Below, piece by piece: positions 1 to 11,640 of a DNA stretch of 64,000 nt. The translations under genes were made by a program, and so were the position numbers. Each line of letters begins with the position of its first letter. Position 1 is the stretch's first letter. Where the stretch lies: contig CM049397.1 in assembly GCA_026929865.2 (NCBI GenBank), forward strand, positions 31,444,698-31,508,697. Reading direction: 5' to 3'. The notes beneath the pieces are model-generated. The model did no database searches. It saw only the letters and a list, made by a program, of their open reading frames with translations, and was not told the DNA's origin. This stretch comes from Hyperoplus lanceolatus (taxonomy: Eukaryota; Chordata; Actinopteri; Uranoscopiformes; Ammodytidae).

Positions 1-141
1 ACCTTGATTATTATTTTTCATTTTTTTGGTGCAGCCATTAAGTTAACAAATTCTCGTAATAATAAATATCACATGAGGCAAACAAGTCATTTTATATTTA
101 TGTTCTTTTATTTTGGTACTGCCTTGTAACCCTGGTTTTAA

Positions 142-761
142 CCCATTGATGACTATGGCAATCTAGGATACATGTCCTTAATGCCTGAGGGTTTTCTGAA
201 AAAATAGTACGAATTGTCAAGTCTACCAAAACCTTAATATCTAAGCCTGTGTAGCACATAGAAACATGAAATAAAATACATTTAAAAGTTAAGGGTCACA
301 GGTTTTATTTAAACATGCTCCCTTAGCGCTTACAAACCAACAAATATTTCTAAAAATCGTCAAAATTAGATGAATTAGATAAATTATTAAATATTGTTAA
401 TAAATAGAAGCAATGTGTTGTGTGATTTTCGTCAGTAGTCTATAGTAGACCTTGATTCTGCGCACCAAACGCAACTAACTGTTCTGTCGCCGATATAGCC
501 GGCGTATTTTTTTTATTATTTTGTTTTATTTTTTTATTTTTTATTTTTTTGATTGACGTGATTTTCGGCAAACCACACAACTTTTGGGTGGTCACGTGGT
601 CTGAAAAAAATCAACAAAACCCACCTCATGTGTATTTGAACCAATGACAGTGCATTCTATGCTGGGAATGCCATAAAAATTAGATAAAGTAATAATGCTG
701 CGCGATGCAGCATCAGGCAGGAGAGCCAATGTGGCATCGCGCAGCAGCCGTCATCAATGGG
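142..761. mobile_element. piggyBac-like non-autonomous element
   Basis: Perfect 12-bp terminal inverted repeats CCCATTGATGAC (142-153) and its complement (750-761), each flanked by TTAA (138-141 and 762-765). TTAA duplication and ends starting with CCC are hallmarks of piggyBac-type DNA transposons. The inverted match extends outward through the TTAA to TTTTAA. No transposase is seen in the 620 bp, so this is a MITE-like derivative. Confidence 0.75.
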
Positions 762-1567
762 TTAAAAGGCGCTATAGAAGGAAAATGTACTATTGTTATT
801 ATTATTATTTTAAACTAAACAGGCATCACAAACAAATGTACGACAATCAACCAGCAGAAAGTAAATGAGATTTGGTAGATTGTCTTTCGGTTAGACACGT
901 TAAGAACTCATTTTGGTAAAAACAGAAATGGGGGAATGGATTCCTAAACTCTACTTGCGTTAAACATTGTTCAGTGTTTATAACTGTCGAAATGATTGGA
1001 CCTAAAGGAGTCTGTCTTTATACAATGAAGGAGTAAGTTGCCACCATTATTGAAAGTTTATCAATTCCAAAGCCTACACAGATTCAACTTGTTTTGACCA
1101 ATGCACTGCTTTGCACGAGCTTCTTGCTCCTAGGTGGAAATGCAGTTTGATGCTGACTGTTAAAAAAGACTGTCTTCTTCTTCATAGTCACTAACAGTGG
1201 GTTTCTTCGCTCTCTGATGTGTATATTATTTTGTGTGTGATTGTGATCCATTCTGTTTCTTGGCCATTTTTGGAAGTTTACAGATAAAATGGCACAAAAA
1301 GATTCAGTTAATGTTTTAATACCAACAAAAAGCTATATTTCTATTCACAACAACACATCCGAAATGAACAGGGTTGTTATTTTGAAAAACAAGAGCTATG
1401 TGTGAACTGCAAGTAGGGTAATACTAGTGTGAATGTGACTCTAGTTTAGTCATCAGGTAGTCAGTCCACCAGCTGATAGCTGAACTCTTATACGCTGATA
1501 CTGACCCCTCATGGAGCCTGTCTGTATTGCTTCCTTGATGTCCTGTGGTTTTTCAAAGAGACTGAAG

Positions 1568-1636
<69 letters not shown>

Positions 1637-1803
1637 TAAAAGGTTTTGGGGGAGTGGGGGGATGAAATGTATTGATGTAGTGGTTTGGCTATCTCCAAAG
1701 TGTTGGCGTATGGCTGAAATCTTAATACAGAGAAACGCACACCTCTGAAATACCAACATGCCTGTGTGCAGTGTCAGCTTGAAGAGTTGTGCACTTGTGT
1801 TTG

Positions 1804-1864
<61 letters not shown>

Positions 1865-1915
1865 TTGCTTGTGCTATGCTCTTACTGGTGCATATCACAC
1901 ATATTGGCACATATC

Positions 1916-1954
<39 letters not shown>

Positions 1955-2954
1955 ATGGGTTCTGCCTCTGCTCATCTATGCCAGCACACTCAATCAGCCC
2001 TGCTCTCGACATCCAAGCAGAGCACAATGCGTCTAAATCGGGCCATGAATGTAGCGTTTTGGTGCCAGGCAAACAGAACACACTGTACGCTTCCTCCCTC
2101 TCCTCCTAGAGGCTTCGCTGCTATGTCACAAAGTCCCTGGCAACCACGGCAGATCCATCATGTAGGTCTGTAATTAACTGATATAGAATTACAATTATCA
2201 AGCAGTAGTTCTAAATTAGAAGTACTCTCACTCCGTATTGGTTTCATGCTTATTGTTAAAGCAGATGTGAAAAGTGTAACAACTTCTTTAAAATGTGCTT
2301 GGCGTAAGTTGCAGTCATTTTATATCATGCAGGTAAAAGATGATCAGCTAGATTGGTTCAAACGGTTTCATCAGTCCTTTTTAACTATCTTTAACACCAG
2401 TCTCTTGGGATCTAACCTCCATTCCTGAGCACAAAAAAATTCAATTTTGCCCTTAGGCTTCATTATGTAACTTTCAAGACGGTTTCAGTGGCTCATTCAA
2501 TTATTTACAGGGAGGAGATGTTGTCGTCCCTTTTTTCTCTCAAAATTCTGTTTATTATTTGAATGTTTTGAACAACTTCAGTCAAATTGTAATAGGAGCA
2601 TTACATCACCTGAAAGTCCTCAACACCACAGGGCTTTACTGTACCATACTGTACTTAGGTATCCTCCCCCCTACCCATTTCATTCTCTACCAGTGTCCCA
2701 AATTGGAGCCTCTCTGGCTGGAGGGAAGAGGGCAAGGTCACCTTGAGGGAGGGGTGGGGGAGGTCTTTAAATTTAGCCCTGGTGGCAGGAAATGGAGACA
2801 GGGTGCCCAGAGGGGGGGGGTTAAAAACAAACCTCTCTGCTAGCGCCACCCTAAGATAGTGTTAGTCTCACACAGCGGCTTTAAAGACTCTTAGGAGGAT
2901 ATACGTACCCGCAGAATGAACTGTTAGCACAAGAGAAAAAACTACAGGAGCCAG

Positions 2955-2993
<39 letters not shown>

Positions 2994-3845
2994 GGGGGGG
3001 GTTGTGTTTTTAGTTGGAAGAGTTTCTCCCATGTTGTGGCCTTTGTAGGATGGGGTCAGGTCAGTGAGTGCCCGACAGCTGCCTCTGTAACCCTACACCT
3101 GGGCTGGCGTTTGGAACATCCGAAACACATATCTGCTCTGTTACTGGCAATACTTTTATTAGTAGAGTAACATGTTACGGGCACTGCTATCCCAAAGGCG
3201 GCCTGTTATTAAGTCGTAAATCTTCAGGGTTTTATGGTTTGTTTTGTTTTTTCCATGAATCGGTTTATGTTTTGTTGTGATTTGGATTACTTGCTGTTAA
3301 ACTGATAATCCCGAAGCTCCTTCCTTTGATGACATCGGTGGAATTAAGTGCTAATTGCTGGTAATTTCTTCTGGACGGCACTGCCGAGGGATCGCCTGTC
3401 ACTCAAACAGTATGGGCTGTGCTGTGATGCGTTTTATCATTTGGATTTCCTGTTGGTTTCTGTCGTTAACACCTTTAGCTAAGGGTAGGAAAAAAGGACA
3501 TTTATTTACCTACGAAAAAATGTTGTGGATCGTTTGTGTTGGTCTCTGAATTTCCTTTGTTTGCGTTTTAAGACGGTCCATTCATAGCTCCAGTAATGTG
3601 ATATTTTGGTACATACAGTATCTCTGTCCCTCCTGCCAATCTTGTGCCATCTATTCCTCGCTGCAGTGACCATCTTTCTTCCCTTTATTAGGAAATGACT
3701 GTCCATGTGTTCCCTTTTTCCTCTGTGCCGGCTGATTAAACAGACGAGCGGTAGTAATAAGTGACATCCAACTCACTCATTATCATCATGGCCATCACCA
3801 TTGTATTCAACCATCCGCTTCTCATTGGCAGCGCTCCAATTGAAG

Positions 3846-4200
3846 CAAGCAGGTTTATTTATATAGCACATTTCGCACACTATGGCAATTCAAAGTACTT
3901 TACTGAAAAAGCATATTACAGAACACACAAAGACAATGCATGAATACAATAGCACATTGATTAAATACAATTAACTTCATATGAAGTCACTCTGCAAAAG
4001 AGAGTCAACATGTAATCAAGAGCTGCTTGTTGAAAGCAGAGTGGAACATCAATGTCTTTTAGCCGATTTTTTTTTTAAAGTTGCTAGAGCTAGGGCACAT
4101 CTAAGATCTTCTGGAAGTGTGTTCCAGGTATATGAAGCATAATAAGTAAAAGTAAGTTAAAGTAATGTCTTCTGCTCAATTTGAGTCTTTAGTTGAGGGA
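3846..4200 (-). mobile_element. Retroposon with L2-like 3' tail, copy 1
   Basis: Opens with TTTATTTATATAGCACATTT, the complement of the common fish LINE/SINE 3' tail, so the element lies on the minus strand. Further in it has GTGTTCCAGGTATATGAAGC, which parallels the copy at 35102-35480. Diverged, so probably old. Family name not assigned. Confidence 0.55.
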
Positions 4201-4492
4201 AAATGTTTCCTTTTTTTCTTTTTCTGGTGACGATGGACTGTTACTGAAAAAGTAACTGTAATTTCTCAGAGCCAGAAAAGGTTGACTGGGGTTTATCATC
4301 TTTTATTTATCCGCCCCCTACCCATGTCATCTCATGCTCGCTTGCCCATCCCATCATTTCTCACTGTGACAGTTATCTCTGTTGTATTTTTTTGTTGTTG
4401 TGCCTCTCATCTCGCTCTCTATCTCTGCATTACATTTGTGTGTGTATGGTCTCATTCTGTGCGTGTGTTTGTTTGTGTGTGCGCATTATCAG

Positions 4493-4582
4493 GAAAGAGC
4501 TTAGACAACAGCTCGCTTAAGGCGCAGTCCAGCACCAGCTCCCAGCCTGATAGCTCTCAGGGCCCCACAGCTGCTGCCTTCT
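4493..4582 (+). CDS. camk2b: camk2b serine-rich linker cassette exon
   Basis: A 90-nt exon candidate, phase 1 to phase 1, so it can be skipped without changing frame. It encodes about 30 residues rich in Ser, Gln and Thr (begins KSLDNSSLKAQ). Acceptor AG is at 4491-4492; the donor GTAAGT at 4583-4588 is a perfect consensus. I do not recall an exact mammalian counterpart, so this may be a fish-specific insert in the variable linker between the calmodulin-binding segment and the association domain. The phase match with the following linker exons supports it. A 124-bp (CA)n tract starts 35 nt past the donor. Confidence 0.6.
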
Positions 4583-4614
4583 GTAAGTCAGCATGGCCCC
4601 GCAAAATGCAGCCT

Positions 4615-4743
<129 letters not shown>

Positions 4744-5268
4744 TCATATACTCTAACAACAAATCACCTTGACTTAATCCTTCCTTGTGTTTATTCCATT
4801 CAGCCTCCCTGCATGTATTAAAAGCATACATCTGCTGTCATTTAGCACCACCTAATCCCTAAAGCAACCTGACTTATTCTGTGCTTCAGTCCCCCATTAG
4901 AGCGTGGTTCTTAGTCCTACATCATACTATCAGACGGTACAAAAAAACCTTTAACAAAATAAATTGTCATAAAGCAAGTCCTTTCGGAAAAATAGTGAGA
5001 CGCTTAGCAGTTTTTCAACTCCTTTACTATCCCATCCTCGGTTCCGCCCACTCCCCATGTGTTTTGGAATAACTGTTTGTCTCCTTCCCATGGACATACA
5101 TGGAATAGCAACACAATGCTGCTCGATGACAATGTGTGACTTTACATTGGTTTTTTTTTTATTTGTCATTTCTAAGCATGACTTTTATGTTAATGTATGT
5201 TCCATTCTCTTTGAGTCTGGTTTCATTTTGGAGAGATCTAATACATCCAGTATCACAGTCTCACATTA

Positions 5269-5608
5269 AAGGTGGAGTCAGCGATTCTGGGGAAATGCTT
5301 GTTGTAAAAATCACTCTTTGTCCAAATCAGTGAATATCTCCTCACAATCCGCTACTTGTCCATACTGTGTGTGCGCTGAAAAAAATCCAGTGTTACTACA
5401 CAGCCTAGTCTCTGTAACAGGCATGTTGCTAGCTACGGTGGACCCCCTTTGTTTACATATCCTTTGTATACAAACCAATTTACAGAGCCTAGGCTGTGTA
5501 TTAACACTGTTTTTTTCTTCACACACACACACACAGTACGAACAGGTAGTGGATCGTAAGGAGTGATTTTGTCAACAAGCATTCTCCAGAATCGCTGACT
5601 CCACCTTT
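5269..5608. mobile_element. Foldback MITE (AAGGTGGAGTCAGC family), copy 1
   Basis: The ends AAGGTGGAGTCAGCGATTCT and the matching complement are flanked by TA. The similarity continues inward: the left arm (Ctcacaatccgctac, then acacagcctag) is complementary to the right arm, so nearly the whole 340 bp can fold into one hairpin. Non-autonomous, with TA target duplication of Tc1/mariner type. It lies in a camk2b intron between alternative linker exons. Confidence 0.8.
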
Positions 5609-5810
5609 TAATGAGACGTCATTGCTTTTGATGTTTGATAAATCCCAACAACAAAAACATATTGATATATTTATGTCACATTGGCCTGGTCTGCTTGTGT
5701 TAGTGCTCTCAAGATGATAGTCTGTTCGTCCTATAGGCCACAATGCTTTATCCAACCTTCCATTCAAATGTCTCCCATGTTCCATGTCCCTCCGTCCGTC
5801 CTGAACTCAG

Positions 5811-5957
5811 CGGCCACAAAGTTTGCTGACCTGCTGGGCTCAGTGCGCCGGGGCTCGGGGCCCAGCGCCGACGGGGAAGGCAGAACCAGCACCCCACCTC
5901 CCTCTGCCCTCTGCGCCCCCTCACCTCCACACACCCCAACACACACCCCAATGCAGA
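5811..5957 (+). CDS. camk2b: camk2b beta-type SVRRG/proline-rich linker exon 1
   Basis: A 147-nt cassette exon, phase 1 to 1. It encodes KFADLLGSVRRGSG followed by a Pro/Ser/Thr-rich tail (PSPPHTPTHTP). Human long CAMK2B isoforms have a repeated ISDILNSVRRGSG-plus-proline unit at this place, which is the main reason for calling beta. The basic RRGS is a potential phosphorylation site, and the proline-rich tail could bind SH3 domains; both are inferences from the family. The acceptor follows a long pyrimidine tract; the donor is GTGAGT at 5958. Confidence 0.9.
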
Positions 5958-6932
5958 GTGAGTAGAGCAACAGCAAGAGCAGGGAGTGTGCAGTGAAATA
6001 GACAGAAATAAAGTGGCCATTAGAGATGAAAAATATTCCCTGGCATCATCTGTTCCTCTTTCCCTGTTGATGATGCATTGAAGGATGGGCAGATTCTGTC
6101 GTTCATTTATCACTTTTGGAAAGGGGAAGAAAAGAAGTGAAACAGATCCATTCTTAGCTCTACTTAGATTATCTTCTCTGGCTGGTTTCTGGCTGTATAC
6201 TTTTTTATGTTATTATTTCTGCATCTTTTCAAATACCTCCAACAATTTTTTTTCTTTATAGACAAACCTTACCAGAGCAAATTCCCTAATTACTTTAGTT
6301 TGAGTGATGTTTGTTAAAAACTACGTTGCCAAACTGATTTAGAAAAATTATGGAATTTACTGACTGAGATTAAATGCTAGTGACGGGGGAAGAAAGGGAA
6401 AGTCTAGCAAGTTTTTTTTTTATATCACAGAATGACCCCACCCTCGTCCCTTAAATTAAATTTCTCTGTGAAATACTCCTTTAAATATATTAACGGCACA
6501 GTGTAGACCCAAAAAACTAGTCAGATATTTTTGTTGTAAGCAAATGAATGGCTTAGGATAAATTAAAGGTACAATAGCCTACTGCAGATTTCATGAAAAG
6601 CAATGTGTGTATGCAACATTTTAAAACTCCCATATGAATATATAATATGATAAGTACTGATTCAGTGTCTAGTATGTTGTACACAGGCAGCTAGGTTGAT
6701 GTGTAGTCGATGAAACGATAGAAAAGTTGTGATACTTAGTTAGCCAGTCAGTCGGGCAAACAAAGTTGTTTAGACCGATATACAAATTCCTACTGGGATT
6801 CCATTATTTCCTTATTCTTTACTCTCTTTCTGTTTCTCTCTTCACTGTTTCTAATCTGTGATTTTGCATTCCTCTACCTCCATCCATCCATCCATCCATC
6901 CATCACTCCATCCTGTGTGGTGGTCACTGCAG

Positions 6933-7094
6933 TGTCCCGGCTCACAGACCTGGTAAGCAGCGTGCGTAGGGGCGCTGCTCCCCCTGCACCAGAGGCTGAG
7001 GCTGGCCCGGTCCCTAGCCCCAGGGCCGCCCTCCCACCTGCACACACCACCTCCCCTCCTCCCCCCCACTCCCCCTCCCTGTCTTCCTCCCAGA
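6933..7094 (+). CDS. camk2b: camk2b beta-type SVRRG/proline-rich linker exon 2
   Basis: A 162-nt cassette exon, phase 1 to 1, paralogous to the exon at 5811. It encodes SRLTDLVSSVRRGAAPP followed by a Pro/Ala/Ser tail with HTTSPPPPHSPS. The serine after VRRG in the sister exon is alanine here, so the RRxS-type site is lost. The donor is GTGAGT at 7095. The pair looks like an internal exon duplication, as in mammals, where up to three such repeats exist. Confidence 0.9.
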
Positions 7095-8073
7095 GTGAGT
7101 ACCCTACACCAGCCAACCCCAAACTACCCCTGGTCCCACTGGCCATCAAATACTTAACCATTGAAGGAATGGATAACATAATAATATTTTATTTTTCCAA
7201 AGACGATAGGATCGTCTATTAAAGCACCTTTAACTGACTTAACTCTTTGCAACCCACTGCATGCATTTAGAGATGTTGCTTCTGATAGAGCGACAGAGCA
7301 GTTAACAAGTAGTTTGATAAGTTCATTTACGACCCAGTTTGCCTTGCGTGTCTTTTTCCATGGCTAAACCCCTGCATCTCCATTTTCCATACACTCACTA
7401 AACCTTTGCTCTTCGCTCCTTGTAAGTAGACCTATAATGATTATAATCGTGATATTAAAAAGTACAGTGTAGCCTATAATGTTAAAAGAAACAGGATTTG
7501 ATGTCGCTGTGTTCGGAGACATGACACCTACACACACCACACATCAACACACACTCGGATTCGTTTGAGTCGAGGGATAGATTTTGATGTTCAAAACTAG
7601 TTTATAAATATTTGTTCACGTAACTAACTGTAGGCAAAGGCTTGCAATGACGTACCTCCTCCCACCCCCTCTTACAATTGTATCGTCTATCTGCGGTCTT
7701 CATTTACCAAACTGATTTCCCAACCCTACCACAAACCATACAGTATGGCAGCAAATCATGATCTTAACCAAGTTACATTTCGGACATTTCAGCGCAGGTC
7801 TGTGTGTCACTGTGTTGTGCCTTTGGTAAACAGTGGAACAGTACATAGGTTGCAATGTATGTTGTATTTACACGGCTAGTTTGACCACTAAGTTTGAACC
7901 TGTCTGGATGTCTGTGCATATTAGTTCTGAGCTTTTAATAACCTTTTCTTCAGTCTGCCTTGGAGAGCATTGCCGACTGTAGATGGATGTGTGCATTGCT
8001 TGGTTCCCTTTGACTTGTTGTGATGTCTTTAAATACATAGGTGACTGACATTGCTTGTGGTCATATAAGGAGA

Positions 8074-8078
<5 letters not shown>

Positions 8079-8118
<40 letters not shown>
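8079..8118. repeat. (GT)n microsatellite in camk2b intron
   Basis: About 20 GT units, uninterrupted. Confidence 0.95.
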
Positions 8119-8120
<2 letters not shown>

Positions 8121-8205
8121 CGTATTACAACATGTTTTAGGATCACATTACTAGCAAGGTCTCTATATCGTAGGTTTGTGTACATATTTTTAGTGTATGT
8201 TTTTT

Positions 8206-8366
8206 GGCATGTTTTATGCTTTATTGATAGTGTAGAGACAGTGTTGAAATGGGACAGAGAGGGAGTGACATGCAGAGAACGGCCGCGGGCTGGAATCGAA
8301 CCCGGGTCCGTTGCTGGCCGAGGCCCATGGGGGGGACGCCCTACCAACTGAGCTAAGGGCGCCCCC
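8206..8366 (-). mobile_element. tRNA-derived SINE
   Basis: Read on the minus strand it starts with a tRNA-like head containing an A box (TAGCTCAGTTGG) and a perfect B box (GGTTCGATTCC), the two internal RNA polymerase III promoter parts. A tRNA-unrelated tail ending in AATAAAGCATAAAAC follows. Direct repeats ATGTTTTT flank it (8198-8205 and 8367-8374). It is full-length and recent-looking, within the camk2b intron before the association-domain exons and antisense to the gene. Confidence 0.85.
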
Positions 8367-8687
8367 ATGTTTTTAATTCAAGAGTGAACAAACCTGCTAC
8401 AGGCTTCACAGATGTTTGTCATACAGAATCCGCGATTTACACAATTAAAGGAATCTCATTATAAAGCATAATTGACCATCTCATTACATGAACGACGGGA
8501 GAATTTGAAAGATTAATTCCACTTTTGAATGAACACAAAGAATGCACGTTAGGGCTCCGACTGCCTTTGCCTGAGCATCTGTGTTGTTTTGCGTTTAGTA
8601 ACTTAACATGACTTAAAAACTAGCTGCTCCCCATCTGTCCTACTGTCTTGATTACCTCTGATTAACACATGCTACTGTCCTCTGCAG

Positions 8688-8763
8688 CACGCAAACAAGA
8701 AATTATCAAGATCACCGAGCAACTGATCGAGGCAATCAACAATGGAGACTTTGAGGCCTACGC
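8688..8763 (+). CDS. camk2b: camk2b association domain exon A
   Basis: A 76-nt exon encoding [20 protein letters not shown] and FEAYA, the first helix of the CaMKII association (hub) domain. It is almost identical to vertebrate CaMKII proteins and constitutive in the family. The acceptor is CTGCAG, the donor GTGAGT at 8764. The exon ends with two bases of a codon, completed as Ala by the next exon. Confidence 0.95.
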
Positions 8764-8811
8764 GTGAGTCTGTGTTTTTCTGTTTGGCTGGTGTTGAAAT
8801 GCTTAGCGTAG

Positions 8812-9036
<225 letters not shown>

Positions 9037-9391
9037 TAATGGAAATAATGTGTTTACCCGAAAATATTGTTTATTTCCTGATCTTGATTCTTATTGTTTT
9101 ATCTTTAGTGTTTTAGTTAGATTTGTTTTTCACACACAAAGAAAGATGTGTGTCCTATCTGTGATGCAAAAAAAATTAACATTTTTCTTAATTCATTGTA
9201 AGTGATTCAAAGCATGGTTTAGAGTTTGAAGTATTCTGATGATTTTCTGGAGAAGCGCATTACAATCTTTAACATTTTAATTTAATATAAAATGTTCATA
9301 TCTTTTTGGACCTGATGAAAATTAGGATTAGTAGTCAAGTAGTTGTAATCACGTCACTTATGTTGTGTCATTGTTATCGTCCCTCTTTCAG

Positions 9392-9624
9392 TTTTGGCTA
9401 AGAACAGCAAGCCCATCCACACCACCATCCTGAACCCGCACGTCCACATGATCGGTGAGGACGCGGCGTGCATCGCGTACATCCGCCTGACTCAGTATGT
9501 GGACGCCCAGGGCCGGCCGCGCTCCAGCCAGTCGGAGGAGACGCGCGTCTGGCATCGCAGGGACAGCAAGTGGCAGAACATCCACTTCCACTGCTCAGGG
9601 GCCCCGGCTGCCCCACTCCAGTGA
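9392..9624 (+). CDS. camk2b: camk2b terminal coding exon
   Basis: The last coding exon of camk2b. It encodes [20 protein letters not shown], then the [16 protein letters not shown] core and the end [13 protein letters not shown], with stop TGA at 9622-9624. The hub domain forms the holoenzyme ring. Differences from mammalian beta are conservative (Met for Val after HVH, Ala for Val near the C-terminus). The base composition is much more GC-rich than the surrounding introns. A donor-like GTACGG starts two bases after the stop, which suggests a following non-coding exon. Confidence 0.95.
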
Positions 9625-9625
9625 G

Positions 9626-10238
9626 GTACGGACTGCAGCACTGGGAGACAACTGATCATGAGACAGGGTACCTTCAAGGTCTTAAAAAGCATTAAAAAAA
9701 GCATTGAAGTGGTTGGACTCAAACGTTCTCTGCATGTCATTCCCCTCTCTGCCCCAGTTCATCTCTGTATCTCCTGTCTTAAAAAAAAATGTTTTTAAAG
9801 GATATAATTATGCCAAAAAATAATCTTAGAATTAGATTACTCCTTTCAAATAATTGGAAAGGGGTGGATATGTGACAAATAAGAACCTTTTTGTTTTTTT
9901 ATACACACACATACACTTCACAAAGCTATTGCTACAGTATATCGATGTTAGTATATTATATGTGAGTTTATAATGAATGTTCTTTGTTAAGGGCACCTTA
10001 AAATGAGTCAGAATTTCCATTATATCCATACTACTTTTGCCAGTATGGCTGCAATGTTGACATTAAATTTAATTTAAAGTGGCATTAAAAAAAGTTATGA
10101 AAAAGTCTTTCATTTTACTTGGAGAGCTAATTTTCCTTAAAAAAAAAGAAAAAAAAAAGCTGCATTTTTCATAGTCCTACTTTGCTAATTGTCACGTATT
10201 TCATTTATTCAAGGCTGTTTTGTTGTTTTCCTCCTCAG
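9626..10238 (+). other. Probable intron inside the camk2b 3' UTR
   Basis: It starts with GTACGG right after the stop exon and ends with a pyrimidine tract plus CTCAG at 10238. No coding content was seen. Positions 9724-9781 resemble the tRNA-unrelated tail of the SINE at 8206-8366, here in plus orientation and without the tRNA-like head. The intron is inferred from splice signals and from the usual presence of a non-coding last exon in this family. Confidence 0.55.
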
Positions 10239-11379
10239 GTTTGAGAGCGCTTGTTTCGTCTGTCAGGAGGGCTCTGCTGGAGAGAGAGAGAAAGAGAGAG
10301 AGGAGGATGATGAGGAGGAGGGGATAAAAGAACTAGTCCAGTGTCACTTTAGGGACAACAAACCCTCCCACGCTGGAAGCCCAGCCTCAACCTCCCAGCA
10401 TGCATCTCTTCTTTTTACTACTACTACTTCTACTACTGCTACTGCCCCCTGTCTGACACCTGTCCTACAAAATCTTCTGACAACCATCCAACTACGGCAA
10501 CTATACGTCAAACAGCTCTTTGATTGGCGGGAGGTTACGGTGTGTGTGTATTTTTTTTAGCACTTGGTGTGGTTCTCCCTGGTCTCTTTCTCCCCACAAG
10601 TTCTGTGCCACCAAACCCCTCCTGTCCTTCTGTGAACCCACACGTGTGTGACATAAAACACTGCACTGGAAATAGAGTATGTAAAGTTTTAAGTAAAAAT
10701 CTACGACTATCATTACTATATACTATTATCATGATAATTATTATAATTATTACACATTTGCAACTGTATATGTAGTTTGTATAATTCAAATGTCTCTTAG
10801 TGCCAGTGGTTTCTAGAGTTGAAGGAAATCTTTTTTTTTCTCTTATCTTTGTAGGAAAGCATGTTTATTTCTCCCCCATATTAACAGTGGCTGTTTTTTT
10901 TTTAACGTGGCTATTAAGTGGAAAATGATATTTTGTAATTTGCTTATTGTTCTTTAGCTATAATACTGCGCTCAAACTCATGGTCAACATGTTTTTTTTT
11001 TTGTGTGTGCGGTTACTTTACCCTTTTTATTTTGGTAGGGGTGTGCCTGATAGTGTTATGTGTGAATGTAGAGAATGAGTCCGTGTGTGTGTGTGTGTAA
11101 CTTTGTAAGTCAGAAACAATGGCTCTGAACAATTGGAGGCACCCGTTGTTTTTCCCTTGTTGCAATGTGAACGGCCCAAGAAGAGGTTAGCAAAGCTCAG
11201 TGTCTTCCTGCCCCAGAACGTGAAGATCTGAAACACAAAAGAAAACCACAGGCAAAATGACTTTGATTGGGAAATTTATTTTTCCATCTTCATGTTTAAC
11301 TGTAGTGAGAAAATACACTGCGCTCAAACAGCCTGAATGGTGAGCTCTGATGAATGAATCGTAACAGATAAGCAACTCA

Positions 11380-11640
11380 ACTCAACTCAACTTTATTTAT
11401 AAAGCCCTTTAAAACAACCACAGCTGAAACAAAGTGCTGTACATAATGCAGGTAAAACAATTTAAAAGCAATACAACAATTTAAAATTCAGATAAAACAA
11501 TTTAAACAAATAAAACTAATAAGCACAATGAATAAAATACACCATAGGACACTAAAACACAATTAAGGTCTCATGCTGGGTTGAAAGCCAAGGAGTAAAA
11601 TGGGTTTTAAGACGTGTTTTAAAAATTTTAAATTTAATTT
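11380..11640 (-). mobile_element. Retroposon with L2-like 3' tail, copy 2
   Basis: (CAACT)n followed by TTTATTTATAAAGCCCTTT and AAAGTGCTGTACA, the complement of the fish LINE/SINE tail with its short terminal repeat. Truncated; inside the camk2b 3' UTR. Same orientation as the copies at 3846 and 35102. Confidence 0.6.

Larger units (their letters stand above)
1..4492 (+). other. camk2b linker intron(s), no supported exon
   Basis: AT-rich non-coding sequence with a piggyBac-like element (142-761), four (GT)n tracts (1571-1634, 1806-1860, 1919-1949, 2955-2990 followed by poly-G) and a retroposon tail (about 3846-4200). Short stretches with splice-like ends near 2110-2163 and 2912-2954 were examined and not accepted, because the phases or translations do not fit the CaMKII linker. 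Confidence 0.6.

Noticed and set aside
1571-2036. Open frames rich in Cys-Val or Thr-His repeats
   Set aside because: Translations of (GT)n/(CA)n microsatellites. The same holds for those near 4,557, 47,152, 49,283, 58,758 and 60,867.
2110-2163. Possible linker exon between CTCCTAG and GTAGGT
   Set aside because: The translation has no resemblance to CaMKII linker sequence and the donor is weak.
2912-2954. Mini-exon with CGCAG before and GTGAGT after
   Set aside because: The phase (0 to 1) does not match the phase-1 CaMKII linker exons, and in phase 1 it meets a stop at once.
8285-8366. Apparent tRNA gene on the minus strand (A and B boxes)
   Set aside because: The anticodon arm is not well formed, a SINE-type tail follows, and ATGTTTTT target duplications flank the whole unit, so it is the head of a SINE.
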